From Novosphingobium sp. HII-3 (GTDB taxonomy: Bacteria > Pseudomonadota > Alphaproteobacteria > Sphingomonadales > Sphingomonadaceae): DNA of 56,472 bases. Within the stretch, counting starts at the first letter, position 1, and each line of letters begins with the position of its first letter. The stretch lies in contig NZ_PPSM01000013.1 of the NCBI RefSeq assembly GCF_002916655.1, forward strand, positions 1 through 56,472. Direction: 5' to 3'. The notes below the pieces were generated by a model. That model was not told the DNA's origin. It saw only the letters and a program-made list of their open reading frames with translations, and searched no databases. This document shows positions 44,507 to 53,060 of this stretch, piece by piece. The translations under genes were made by a program, and so were the position numbers.

Positions 44507-46431
44507 TACGCGTCTCCCTTCGGACGGACGCTCACGACCCGCATCATCCCTGCATGCATGTGGTAGAGGAGATGACAGTGGAAGGCCCAGTCGCCGACCG
44601 CGTCGGCGGTGAAGTCCCAGGTCACCTTGCCGCCGGGCTGGACGATCACCGTATGCTTGCGCGGCGCATGATCGCCATGCCCCGTCACCAGCTCGAAAAA
44701 ATGCCCGTGAATATGGATCGGATGCCCCATCATCGTGTCGTTGATGAGATTGACGCGCACCCGCTCGCCTTCGATGAAGGGGATCGGCTCGTGATGGTCC
44801 GACATTTTTTCGCCGTCGAACGACCACATGAACCGCTCCATGTTGCCGGTGAGGTGAATGTCGATGCTGCGGCTCGGCGCGCGCACGTCCGGATTGCGAT
44901 CGAGCGCCATCAGGTCCCTGTAGACAAGCACCTTGTGGCCGACGTCGGCGAGGCCCTGGCCGGGCTCGCCGGTGCGGTCTACGGGCATCGGCGAGATGGT
45001 CTGGACGCTCGGGTCGCGCTTCACCTGCGGCGCGTTCGAGAAGTCGCGCATCTTCATCGAGCCCATCGCGTGCCCGCCATGATCCATGCCCGCCATCTGG
45101 CCATCGGCGCCCATCGCGCCGTGGTCCATGCCGGCCATCGATCCATGATCCATCCCCGAATGATCCATGCCTGCCATGGCGCTATTGTCCATGGTCGCCA
45201 TCGCTGCCGCCGCGCCGGTCGCGAGGCGCGCGGACGCGTTCTTCTCGGCCGTCGGATCGACGCCCCGCATAGCGCCGCCCGACATGTCCATGCCTTCCAT
45301 GCCCGGCATCGAGGACATGTCCATGCCCATGTCCTTCATGTCGGCGAGCGGCCGTTTGCGTAAGGGGGGAACCTCGCCGGCCATGCCGGCGCGCGGCGCG
45401 AGCGTGGCACGCGCCATGCCCGAGCGGTCGATCGCCTCGCCGACAAGGGTGTAGGCCTTGTCATCGCCTGGGCTGACAACGACGTCGTAGGTCTCGGCAA
45501 CACCAATCTGGAACTCGTCGACGGTGACCGGCACCACATTCTGCCCGTCGGCCTGGACGATGGTCAGCGGCAGGCCGGGGATGCGGACGTTGAAGGTGGT
45601 CATCGCCGACGCATTGATGACCCGCAGCCGCACCCGTTCGCCCGGGGTGAAGAGCGCGGTCCAGTTGTCCATCGGACCATGGCCGTTGACGAGATAGGTG
45701 TAGGTGGATCCGGTCACATCGGAGATGTCGGCCGGGTCCATCCGCATCTGGCCCCAGTCGAGCCGGTCCTTGAGCGGCTGATCCTTGCCCGACAGGAGCC
45801 CGGCCAGGGTCTGGCGCTGGAAATTGAAATGGCCGGGGTTGACCTTGAGGCGCCGGAAGATCGCCTGCGGCGAGAGCGCGCTGTGATCGGCGAGCACGAT
45901 GACATGCTCGCGGTCATAGGCGACCGGATCGGCACCGGCGGGATCGATGATGATCGGGCCGTAATGGCCTTCCTGTTCCTGCAGGCCTGAATGGCTGTGA
46001 TACCAGTAGGTGCCGCTTTGCACGACGGGGAACTGGTAGAGGTAGTTCGATCCCGGCTTGATGCCCGGAAAAGACACGCCCGGCACGCCGTCCATATTGG
46101 CCGGCAGGATCAGCCCGTGCCAGTGGATCGAGCTGTCCTCCTCGAGTTGATTGACGACGTTGAGCCGCACGCGCTGGCCTTCGCGCAGCCGGATCAGCGG
46201 GGCGGGGACCGTGCCGTTGAGACCGATTGCGCGGAACTGGCGCCCGTCGATGCTCATCGACTGCCGGGCGATGGTCAGCGTGATGTCTTCGCCCGACACG
46301 GTCGGCAGCGTCGGTCGCATCCCCGGCGAGATGGTCTGCGCCCAGGCAGGCAGCCAGGCTGATAATGCGGCGCCACCACCGGCGAGGGCCGCGCCGCGAA
46401 GGAACTGGCGGCGGTCGAGGGCAGAAATCAT
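44506..46431 (-). CDS. copA: CopA-type multicopper oxidase, cluster 2
   Basis: The product is 641 residues with a Tat signal (DRRQFLRGAALAGGG) and motifs IHWHGLILP, WYHSHSGLQEQ, HPIHIHGHFFEL and FHCHLLYHMHAGMM. The Met/His-rich insert (MDHSGMDHGSMAGMDHGAMG and similar, about 380-470) is long. It is close to the cluster 1 CopA along its length. A predicted ECF promoter overlaps the upstream sigma stop codon (46474-46500). Confidence 0.95.
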   Translation of the reverse strand: MISALDRRQFLRGAALAGGGAALSAWLPAWAQTISPGMRPTLPTVSGEDITLTIARQSMSIDGRQFRAIGLNGTVPAPLIRLREGQRVRLNVVNQLEEDSSIHWHGLILPANMDGVPGVSFPGIKPGSNYLYQFPVVQSGTYWYHSHSGLQEQEGHYGPIIIDPAGADPVAYDREHVIVLADHSALSPQAIFRRLKVNPGHFNFQRQTLAGLLSGKDQPLKDRLDWGQMRMDPADISDVTGSTYTYLVNGHGPMDNWTALFTPGERVRLRVINASAMTTFNVRIPGLPLTIVQADGQNVVPVTVDEFQIGVAETYDVVVSPGDDKAYTLVGEAIDRSGMARATLAPRAGMAGEVPPLRKRPLADMKDMGMDMSSMPGMEGMDMSGGAMRGVDPTAEKNASARLATGAAAAMATMDNSAMAGMDHSGMDHGSMAGMDHGAMGADGQMAGMDHGGHAMGSMKMRDFSNAPQVKRDPSVQTISPMPVDRTGEPGQGLADVGHKVLVYRDLMALDRNPDVRAPSRSIDIHLTGNMERFMWSFDGEKMSDHHEPIPFIEGERVRVNLINDTMMGHPIHIHGHFFELVTGHGDHAPRKHTVIVQPGGKVTWDFTADAVGDWAFHCHLLYHMHAGMMRVVSVRPKGDA

Positions 46432-46473
46432 TCGGTTTGTCTCAGCTTGCAGAAAGAGGGCGGACCTATTGGA

Positions 46474-46500
46474 AATACGCAGCCCACCCGCCTGCCCCTC
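46474..46500 (-). promoter_or_regulatory. Predicted ECF sigma promoter for copAB2
   Basis: Minus strand: GAGGGG (46500-46495), 14-base spacer, GCGTATT (46480-46474), 43 bp before the copA ATG. The -35 box overlaps the sigma gene TGA, as in cluster 1. Confidence 0.78.
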
Positions 46501-47065
46501 AAACTTTCTTCAAACTTTCCGCGAGGCGCGCCCGGGCGCGGTAGAGGCGGGTCTCGACGGCCTTCTGGGAGATGCCGAGGATCTCGGCGGTTTCGGCTTC
46601 CGATTTCTCGTCGATCGTCCGCAGGATGAGCGTGTCCTTGAGCGAGGCGGGCAGGGCGGCGATCGCCGTCATCGCCTCGGCGAGTTGCTGTTCGGCATCC
46701 AGGGCGCGGTCGGCCGAGGGGGCGTCGTCGACGATATGTTCGGCTTCGCCCAGAGGAAGGGCGAAGGAAAAGAAATTGCGGACCGCACGGCGACGGCGCC
46801 AGTCGTGGCATTTGTTGATGACGATCCGCGACATCCAGACCGGGAAGGGCCGCGTCCCATCATAGCGGCTGAGCGCGGAAAAGGCGGCCACGAAGCTCGC
46901 CTGAGTGACGTCGAGCGCCTCGTCGGGGCTACCGACATGGCTGCGCACGAGACGGTGTACCCAGCCCTGATGCCGGCGGACCAGCTCGCCATAGGCCGCT
47001 TGCCGGCCCCCCAGCGCCAGAGCCGCAAGCTCCCCGTCCGAGCAGTCGGGGAGGTGGAGCGTCAT
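46499..47065 (-). CDS. CnrH-like ECF sigma factor, intact
   Basis: The product is 188 residues. Region 2: AAYGELVRRHQGWVHRLVRS, then DEALDVTQASFVAAFSALSR and WMSRIVINKCHDWRRRR. Region 4: LILRTIDEKSEAETAEILGI, then SQKAVETRLYRARARL. It is the intact counterpart of the frameshifted gene at 5292-5865. ATG 47065 overlaps the sensor stop (ATGA) and starts MTLHLPDCSDGELAAL, matching copy 1; the longer frame to 47263 runs antisense through the sensor gene. It should direct the GAGGG-N14-GCGTA promoters. Confidence 0.9.
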   Translation of the reverse strand: MTLHLPDCSDGELAALALGGRQAAYGELVRRHQGWVHRLVRSHVGSPDEALDVTQASFVAAFSALSRYDGTRPFPVWMSRIVINKCHDWRRRRAVRNFFSFALPLGEAEHIVDDAPSADRALDAEQQLAEAMTAIAALPASLKDTLILRTIDEKSEAETAEILGISQKAVETRLYRARARLAESLKKV

Positions 47066-47502
47066 TTTTTCTCGGCCGTCAGCGCTTTCACGACGGCGTC
47101 GTCGAACTTCACCGTCTGGTCGGGGCGGAGCACCGCACGCATCGCGAAGATATGCTCGAGCGTTTCCTTCTGCAGCGCGCCCATCGCCTGGTGTGACCGG
47201 TCGACGGCGGCGGAGACCTGAGGCCCATAGCCATGTTCCGACCTGATGGCCTGCGCGAGCCATGCATTGTCGGCGCGCAGTTCCGCTTCCAGGGCCTGTC
47301 GGCGGATGGCGTAGCGGGCTTCGATAGCCTCGAGCCGTGCATGTTGCGCGCTATCCAGCTTGAGATCGCGATGGAGCAGGTCGTGCAGCTCATTCTCGAC
47401 AGGGGGCGCCGGCACGACATAGAGCCGGCCGATCACGACCCCCGCTACTGCCGCAACAAACGTCAGCAGCACGAGAAGGAGAAGGCCGCGGCGATCGCGC
47501 AT
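47062..47502 (-). CDS. CnrX-like periplasmic heavy-metal sensor, cluster 2
   Basis: The product is about 147 residues with an N-terminal membrane anchor and a helical sensor domain. Numbered from the ATG at 47505, His41, His45, Glu62, His118 and Met122 keep exactly the spacing of the CnrX ligands and of copy 1. The preferred start is 47502 (MRDRRGLLLL), overlapping the anti-sigma stop; 47505 is an alternative. It is collinear with 4858-5295. Confidence 0.85.
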   Translation of the reverse strand: MRDRRGLLLLVLLTFVAAVAGVVIGRLYVVPAPPVENELHDLLHRDLKLDSAQHARLEAIEARYAIRRQALEAELRADNAWLAQAIRSEHGYGPQVSAAVDRSHQAMGALQKETLEHIFAMRAVLRPDQTVKFDDAVVKALTAEKK

Positions 47503-47771
47503 CATTGCGCGCTCAGCAGCGTCGAAGGAGCGAGCGCGAGCCGCGCGTCGAAGGGCGATGCCGCAGCATCTGCCGAACGCACTGGCACCGCGGAACCGGC
47601 GATGCCGATGAAGAGCGCGACCGCGGCTGCGACACCGAAGGTCGTGGCGCTCAGGCGCGGCATGGCCTGGAGCCGGGCGATCTCGGCCATGACGCGGCTG
47701 TCCAGCCCGGCAAGCCGGGGATCGAGGGGGGCTTCCCGCAACCGGCTGAGCATGTCGTCGAGGTGGTCCAT
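47502..47771 (-). CDS. CnrY-like anti-sigma factor candidate, cluster 2
   Basis: The product is 89 residues: a cytosolic start MDHLDDMLSRLREAPLDPRL, a single membrane helix (about 43-62) and a short tail ending LALAPSTLLSAQ; copy 1 ends PLAPSTLLVGSQ. The order anti-sigma, sensor, sigma is that of cnrYXH. Its own predicted promoter is at 47796-47822. Confidence 0.68.
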   Translation of the reverse strand: MDHLDDMLSRLREAPLDPRLAGLDSRVMAEIARLQAMPRLSATTFGVAAAVALFIGIAGSAVPVRSADAAASPFDARLALAPSTLLSAQ

Positions 47772-47795
47772 GATGTTTCTCCGTCTTCTCTTCTC

Positions 47796-47822
47796 AATAC
47801 GCAGGGTGGTCTTCTAACCCTT
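47796..47822 (-). promoter_or_regulatory. Predicted ECF sigma promoter for the cluster 2 regulatory genes
   Basis: Minus strand: AAGGGT (47822-47817), 14-base spacer, GCGTATT (47802-47796), 25 bp before the ATG at 47771. The -35 is the most divergent of the set. It faces away from the copC2 promoter. Confidence 0.65.
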
Positions 47823-47846
47823 GTCCGGGAACAAAAAGAAAATTGC

Positions 47847-47873
47847 GAGGGGTGCAGGTCGCGGCTGCGTATT
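47847..47873 (+). promoter_or_regulatory. Predicted ECF sigma promoter for copCD2
   Basis: GAGGGG (47847-47852), 14-base spacer, GCGTATT (47867-47873), 31 bp before the copC ATG. Confidence 0.78.
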
Positions 47874-47903
47874 CTCTCATGTCACTGACAGGAGAATGTC
47901 CAA

Positions 47904-48281
47904 ATGCGCTTCTTTTCGCCGCTCGCAGCCATCGCCGCCGTCGGCCTGAGTGTTTCTGCTCCGGCCTACGCCCATCCCAAGCTCGTGTCCTCGACGCCCG
48001 CCGCCAACGCCAGCGTCCCGGCGCCGTCGCGTATCACGCTCACCTTCAGTGAAGGTCTGATGCCGAAGCTGTCGGGCGCCGAGATCGTGATGACCGGCAT
48101 GCCCGGCATGCCCAACCACCGCATGGCGGTAACCGGCTTCAAGACGTCCGTCGAAGGCGACAAGACGCTCGTGCTGACGCTCGCCAAGCCGCTCATGGCG
48201 GGCAGCTATCAGGTCGCCTGGCACGTCGTCTCGACCGACACGCACCGCATCCAGGGCAATCTCGCCTTTACCGTCAAGTGA
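47904..48281 (+). CDS. copC: CopC-family periplasmic copper-binding protein, cluster 2
   Basis: The product is 125 residues with a signal peptide ending AYA and a mature start HPKLVSSTPAANA, the N-terminal copper His. MTGMPGMPNHRMAV is the Met-rich loop and WHVVSTDTHRIQGN the C-terminal site. ATG 47904 follows AGGAGAATGTC. It precedes copD2 by 4 bp. Confidence 0.93.
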   Translation: MRFFSPLAAIAAVGLSVSAPAYAHPKLVSSTPAANASVPAPSRITLTFSEGLMPKLSGAEIVMTGMPGMPNHRMAVTGFKTSVEGDKTLVLTLAKPLMAGSYQVAWHVVSTDTHRIQGNLAFTVK

Positions 48282-48285
48282 CGCC

Positions 48286-49230
48286 ATGAACGACGTGGCA
48301 CTCGTCGCCGTCCGCTGGGCGCTCTACGTCGATCTCGGCCTGCTGTTCGGCCTGCCGCTGTTCGCGCTCTATGCGCCCGGCGGCGGCCGGATGGTGCAGC
48401 GGCATCTGCCGATGGCGGCAATGGTGGCCGGTCTCGCCTGTCTCGCCCTCCTGCTGTCGGCGCTGGGGTTCGCGTTGCAGGCTGCGGCGATGACCGGGCT
48501 GCCACTCGCCCAGCCTGATCTTTCCATGGTCGCAGAGCTGTTCAACGGCACTTCCATGGGAACGGCGCTGAAGGCGCGCCTCGTCGCGCTCCTCGTTCTT
48601 CTGCTCTGCATCCCCTTGTATCGCCGGCAATCCCGTCCTGCCTTCATCGCCTCCACTCTGGCGGGCGCGGTCGCGCTCGCGACCCTCGCCTGGAGCGGGC
48701 ATGGCGCGGCCGGCGAAGGCGAGGCGGGCTGGCTGCAACTGCTGGCCGATCTCATCCATCTGCTCGCCGCCGGCGCCTGGGTCGGCGCGCTTGCCGCCTT
48801 CCTCGCGCTGGTACTTCCCAGGCTCGCAACCGATGATCTCGCCGCTCAAGACATGGACCGGATCACGCTCGCCGAGGAAGCCCTGCGGGGCTTCTCCCTC
48901 GTCGGCACGATCATCGTCGCCCTGCTGATCCTGACCGGGACGGTGAACGGCTGGTTCCTGGTCGGTCCGGGCAACGTCGCCTCGCTCGGGCAGTCGACCT
49001 ACGGCCTGCTGCTCATCGCCAAGCTGCTGCTGTTCGCCGGCATGCTGGGCCTGGCCGCGCTCAACCGTTATCGCCTGACCCCGGCACTGGCGCAGGCGAT
49101 CGAGGAAGAGGACGCGCCACGGGCGCAGGCGCTGCTGCGCGCGAGCCTCGTCGTCGAAGGCGGTCTTGCGATCGTCATTCTCGGGCTCGTCGCCTGGCTG
49201 GGGACACTATCGCCGCCCATGTCGATGTAG
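48286..49230 (+). CDS. copD: CopD-family copper-resistance membrane protein, cluster 2
   Basis: The product is 314 residues with about eight membrane helices. LLFGLPLFALYAPGG, TLAWSGHGAAGEGEAGW, LLAAGAWVGALAAF and LAALNRYRLTPALAQAIEEE match copD1 throughout. It is the partner of CopC in copper transfer across the inner membrane. Confidence 0.9.
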   Translation: MNDVALVAVRWALYVDLGLLFGLPLFALYAPGGGRMVQRHLPMAAMVAGLACLALLLSALGFALQAAAMTGLPLAQPDLSMVAELFNGTSMGTALKARLVALLVLLLCIPLYRRQSRPAFIASTLAGAVALATLAWSGHGAAGEGEAGWLQLLADLIHLLAAGAWVGALAAFLALVLPRLATDDLAAQDMDRITLAEEALRGFSLVGTIIVALLILTGTVNGWFLVGPGNVASLGQSTYGLLLIAKLLLFAGMLGLAALNRYRLTPALAQAIEEEDAPRAQALLRASLVVEGGLAIVILGLVAWLGTLSPPMSM

Positions 49231-49266
49231 CTTATCGTTTCGGACGCCTCGCGTTGGGAGAAGCCA

Positions 49267-49941
49267 ATGCAATCCTACACCCCGCCGCTCGGGACCGGAT
49301 CGACGAAAGACTATGATCGCGCGATCCGCCTGTGGACGCGGGAGAAGCGGTGGCGTGCCGCCATGCTCGCCGCCCTGGCGCCCAAAGCCGGTGAGACGGT
49401 CGTCTACGTCGGCTGTGGCACCGGCAGCTTCGCGCTGATGCTCAAGCAAGCCGAGCCCAGGACGCAGGTGATCGGTCTCGATCCCGATGCCGAGGCGCTC
49501 GACATCGCGCGGCACAAGGCCGCTGCGCGGCAGGCCGATATCGACTGGCGTCAGGGATTTGCCAGGGACGTGGCCCCAGGCACCGCCGACGCTGTCGTGT
49601 CGAGTCTCGTGCTGCATCAGATGCCGGTCAGGGAGAAGGCGGCAACCCTGCGCGCCATGTTCGCCATGCTGCGCCCGGGTGGCCGCCTGGTGATCGCCGA
49701 TTATGGCCGCCAGCACGGTCTCATGCGGCTCGCCTTCCGCCTGACCGTGCAGGGGCTCGATGGCATCGATGATACCCGGCCCAATGCCGACGGCGTGCTC
49801 CCCGGCCTGATCGCGGCGGCCGGCTTCAGGCATGTGGCCGAGACGTTTCGGCTTTTGACCATCACCGGCGCGATCGACCTGTTTACGGCGCATCGACCGG
49901 CGCAGGACCACGGCCTTACGGTTGCCAATGACCTTGGCTGA
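49267..49941 (+). CDS. Class I SAM-dependent methyltransferase
   Basis: The product is 224 residues with a Rossmann SAM site, [17 protein letters not shown], an acidic [10 protein letters not shown] segment and [33 protein letters not shown] in the later part, as in UbiE-type methyltransferases. The substrate is unknown. ATG 49267 follows GGGAGAAG. It lies between copD2 and the P-type ATPase but has no evident copper motif. Confidence 0.85.
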   Translation: MQSYTPPLGTGSTKDYDRAIRLWTREKRWRAAMLAALAPKAGETVVYVGCGTGSFALMLKQAEPRTQVIGLDPDAEALDIARHKAAARQADIDWRQGFARDVAPGTADAVVSSLVLHQMPVREKAATLRAMFAMLRPGGRLVIADYGRQHGLMRLAFRLTVQGLDGIDDTRPNADGVLPGLIAAAGFRHVAETFRLLTITGAIDLFTAHRPAQDHGLTVANDLG

Positions 49942-49992
49942 TGGCGGCCAGGCGAACGGGCCCGCCGATTTGTCCGCTTAGGCGATTACGTA

Positions 49993-50023
49993 TTGACCCT
50001 GACACGGTGTCAGACCCTAGATC
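49993..50023 (+). promoter_or_regulatory. MerR/CueR-type promoter with 19-bp spacer before the P-type ATPase
   Basis: TTGACC (49993-49998) and TAGATC (50018-50023) are separated by 19 bp. The spacer holds a near-perfect inverted repeat, CTGACAC-GGTGTCAG. The overlong spacer and palindrome are the hallmarks of CueR-type operators, which the regulator twists into an active form on binding metal. The ATG is 26 bp downstream. Confidence 0.82.
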
Positions 50024-50048
50024 GTCATGCGTCGAAAGGAGCAAGGCG

Positions 50049-52406
50049 ATGAACGAGACACATGGAGCGGCGCATGGCGGCGGTTGCTGCGGCGGCCACA
50101 GCGCCGCGAAAGCGGCGACCGGCGTCAAGGACCCGGTCTGCGGCATGACCGTCGACCCGGCGACCACGGCGCATCACGCCGAGCATGGCGGTGAACGCTA
50201 TCATTTCTGTAGCGCGGGCTGCCGGACCAAATTCATCGCCGATCCCGAGCGCTATCTCGGCCCGCCAGCGCCGCCGGTCGCGGCGCCCGAAGGCACGATC
50301 TGGACCTGCCCGATGCATCCAGAGATCCGGCAGGACCATCCCGGATCCTGTCCGATCTGCGGCATGGCGCTCGAGCCCGCGACCGTGACTGCCGACAGCG
50401 GCCCCAGCCATGAGCTGGTCGATTTCACACGGCGCTTCCGGGTCGGCCTGATGCTGGCCCTCCCGGTGCTGATCCTCGAGATGGGCGCGCATCTCTTTCC
50501 CGCGATCCATCGCCTCGTGCCGATGTCGATCTCGGTATGGATCCAGTTCGTGCTGGCGACACCCGTCGTGCTCTGGGCGGGCTGGCCCTTCTTCGAGCGT
50601 GGCTGGGCCTCGCTCAAGACCCGCAACCTCAACATGTTCACCCTGATCGCGATGGGGACCGGGGTCGCCTGGATCTACAGCGTCGTCGCGACGCTCGCGC
50701 CCCAGCTGTTCCCGCCCGCCTTCCGCGGAGAGGACGGCATGGTTGCCGTCTATTTCGAGGCGGCCGCGGTGATCACTGTCCTCGTGCTGCTCGGCCAGAT
50801 GCTCGAACTGCGCGCGCGCGAGCGGACCTCGGGCGCGATCAAGGCGCTGCTTAACCTTGCTCCAAAGACCGCGCGCCGGATCGGTTCCGATGGCAGTGAA
50901 GAGGAAATCAGCCTCGATCTCGTTGCGGTCGGCGACCGCCTGCGTGTGCGTCCCGGCGAGAAGGTGCCGGTCGATGGCGTGGTCGAGGACGGCCGTTCCT
51001 CGCTCGACGAGTCGATGGTCACCGGTGAGTCCATGCCCGTCACCAAGGCCAAGGCCGACACGGTGATCGGCGGCACGCTCAACCAGACCGGCGCGCTCGT
51101 TATCGTCGCCGACAAGGTTGGCCGGGACACCATGCTGGCGCGCATCGTCCAGATGGTCGCCGAGGCGCAGCGCTCGCGCGCGCCGATCCAGCGCATGGCC
51201 GATCAGGTGTCGGGCTGGTTCGTGCCCGTGGTCATCGCGGTCGCGGTGGTCGCGTTCATCGCCTGGGGCATCTGGGGCCCCGAGCCGCGCTTCGCCTACG
51301 GGCTGGTTGCGGCGGTCGCCGTGCTGATCATCGCCTGTCCCTGCGCACTGGGTCTCGCCACGCCGATGTCGATCATGGTCGGGGTTGGCCGCGGCGCCGG
51401 GCTCGGCGTCCTCATCAAGAATGCCGAAGCGCTCGAGCATATGGAAAAAGTCGACACGCTCGTCGTCGACAAGACCGGCACGCTGACCGAAGGCCGGCCT
51501 GCCGTCACCCAGATCGTGCCGGCGCCCGGCTTCGACGAAGCCGAACTGCTGCGGCTTGCCGCCTCGGTCGAGCGGGCCTCCGAGCATCCGCTCGCGCTGG
51601 CGATCGTCGAGGCCGCCAAGGATCGCGGCATCCCCACGAGCGACGTCACCGACTTCGATTCCCCCACCGGACGCGGCGCGCTCGGCACCGTCGACGGCCG
51701 CCGGATCGTGCTCGGTAATGCGCGGTTCCTCTCGGAAGAGGGCATAGCAACCGACGCGCTGGCGGAGCAGGCCGACGCCCTGCGCCGGGATGGCGCCACC
51801 GCGATCTTCATCGGCGTCGACGGCACCGTCGGCGGCGCCTTTGCAATCGCCGATCCCGTGAAGCAGACGACGCCGGAGGCCCTGGCCGCACTCAAGGCCG
51901 AAGGCATTCGCGTGGTGATGTTGACCGGCGACAACCGCACCACAGCAGAGGCGGTGGCAAGGCGGCTCGGCATTGACGATGTCGAAGCCGAGGTACTGCC
52001 CGACCAGAAGAGTGCCGTCGTCGCGCGGTTGAAGAGCGAGGGGCGCGTGGTGGCGATGGCCGGCGACGGGGTCAACGACGCCCCCGCACTGGCTGCCGCC
52101 GATGTCGGCATCGCAATGGGATCGGGCACCGACGTCGCGATCGAGAGCGCGGGCGTGACGCTGCTCAAGGGCGATCTCATGGGCATTGTGCGGGCACGGC
52201 GGCTGAGCCAGGCGACCATGTCCAACATCCGCCAGAACCTGGTCTTCGCCTTCATCTACAATGTCGCCGGGGTGCCGGTGGCGGCGGGCGCGCTCTATCC
52301 GCTGTTCGGCATCCTGCTCTCGCCGATCATCGCGGCCGCCGCCATGGCGCTCTCCTCGGTCAGCGTGGTCACCAACGCGCTGCGCCTCAACCGGAAAGCG
52401 CTGTGA
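50049..52406 (+). CDS. Copper-translocating P1B-type ATPase with YHS and HMBD domains
   Basis: The product is 785 residues. It has an N-terminal YHS domain ([22 protein letters not shown]), then a heavy-metal-binding HMBD segment ([20 protein letters not shown] followed by GMAL). There is no GMxCxxC domain of the classic CopA type. The ATPase core has [10 protein letters not shown] in the membrane, [13 protein letters not shown] (phosphorylated Asp), SEHPLA and [10 protein letters not shown]. It exports Cu(I) or Ag(I) from the cytoplasm. ATG 50049 follows AAAGGAGCAAGGCG; an earlier in-frame start at 49941 lies across the promoter. The stop overlaps the MerR gene start. Confidence 0.93.
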   Translation: MNETHGAAHGGGCCGGHSAAKAATGVKDPVCGMTVDPATTAHHAEHGGERYHFCSAGCRTKFIADPERYLGPPAPPVAAPEGTIWTCPMHPEIRQDHPGSCPICGMALEPATVTADSGPSHELVDFTRRFRVGLMLALPVLILEMGAHLFPAIHRLVPMSISVWIQFVLATPVVLWAGWPFFERGWASLKTRNLNMFTLIAMGTGVAWIYSVVATLAPQLFPPAFRGEDGMVAVYFEAAAVITVLVLLGQMLELRARERTSGAIKALLNLAPKTARRIGSDGSEEEISLDLVAVGDRLRVRPGEKVPVDGVVEDGRSSLDESMVTGESMPVTKAKADTVIGGTLNQTGALVIVADKVGRDTMLARIVQMVAEAQRSRAPIQRMADQVSGWFVPVVIAVAVVAFIAWGIWGPEPRFAYGLVAAVAVLIIACPCALGLATPMSIMVGVGRGAGLGVLIKNAEALEHMEKVDTLVVDKTGTLTEGRPAVTQIVPAPGFDEAELLRLAASVERASEHPLALAIVEAAKDRGIPTSDVTDFDSPTGRGALGTVDGRRIVLGNARFLSEEGIATDALAEQADALRRDGATAIFIGVDGTVGGAFAIADPVKQTTPEALAALKAEGIRVVMLTGDNRTTAEAVARRLGIDDVEAEVLPDQKSAVVARLKSEGRVVAMAGDGVNDAPALAAADVGIAMGSGTDVAIESAGVTLLKGDLMGIVRARRLSQATMSNIRQNLVFAFIYNVAGVPVAAGALYPLFGILLSPIIAAAAMALSSVSVVTNALRLNRKAL

Positions 52407-52712
52407 ACATCGGGGAGGCGTCGAAGCAAAGCGGGGTCTCGGAGCGGATGATCCGCCATTATGAGAAGATCGGCCTCATCCCGGCGCCGCCACGCCGGGG
52501 TGCGGGCTATCGCGACTATGGCGCGCGCGATCTCCATCGCCTGCGGTTCATCGCAAATGCCCGCGATCTCGGTTTCCCGATCGAGGAGATCCGCACGCTG
52601 TTGGGCCTTTGGGCAGATATTGGACGGGCAAGTTCGGAGGTGAAGACCCTCGCATTGGCTCGGGCTGAAGAGCTTCAACGCAAGGCCGAAGCCTTGACCA
52701 GTTTGCGCAACA
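52403..52712 (+). pseudogene. CueR-like MerR regulator, C-terminally truncated
   Basis: GTG 52403 overlaps the ATPase stop (GTGA). The first ~100 residues are a MerR DNA-binding and dimer region: [54 protein letters not shown]. After LRNT the match ends and the frame runs into unrelated residues to 52819; the Cys-containing metal loop is missing. The break coincides with a GGGGGCGTC sequence at 52714 that resembles a Tn3-family terminal repeat. The regulator has lost its metal site, so the ATPase may be controlled by the intact MerR at 20473. Confidence 0.8.
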
Positions 52713-52713
52713 C

Positions 52714-52751
52714 GGGGGCGTCACATAAAACGGGCACAGATATACGCTCTC
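52714..52751 (+). repeat. Tn3/Tn21-like 38-bp terminal inverted repeat (one end)
   Basis: The repeat starts GGGGGCGTCACATAAAACGG (52714-52733). By eye, 17 of the first 20 bases match the Tn21-type end, and ACGCT at 52744-52748 aligns with its internal ACGCT. The GGGG end points left, so transposon DNA lies to the right. No transposase, resolvase or second end is seen in the window. From memory of the Tn21 terminus; not searched. Confidence 0.55.
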
Positions 52752-53060
52752 ATGACTGCCATCCGAGACGCTGGCCGAGTTTACTCCTTCGCTGGCCTCG
52801 AGACCAGCGGTCGCATTGACCTTGGCGGGTGTGCCGCGGGCGCCTGATCGACGACGATTGATCATGCTCTCATCCGCGGGTTGATTACCGCACTACCCGT
52901 ATCCGTCGCTGGGCCTATCCTCCGTCTAAGTTCGGGCGTCGGACGAACCTGCCCCACCGTACACCGTGGATTGCCCATCACAGTCGGGTGCCCGCGGCAC
53001 GCCGGCCAAGGCTATGCAGTTGGTGCGCTGGCGCCTCCTCTCGTTAATGTCGTGGGTGGA
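52752..53060. other. Region between the Tn3-like end and the IS110 fragment
   Basis: There are short open frames only, with no recognised domain. It is probably transposon or IS flanking DNA. Confidence 0.4.

Noticed and set aside
47065..47263. N-terminal extension of the cluster 2 sigma factor
   Set aside because: The extra 66 residues are Arg-rich and overlap the sensor gene in another frame; the ATG at 47065 aligns with the other copy.
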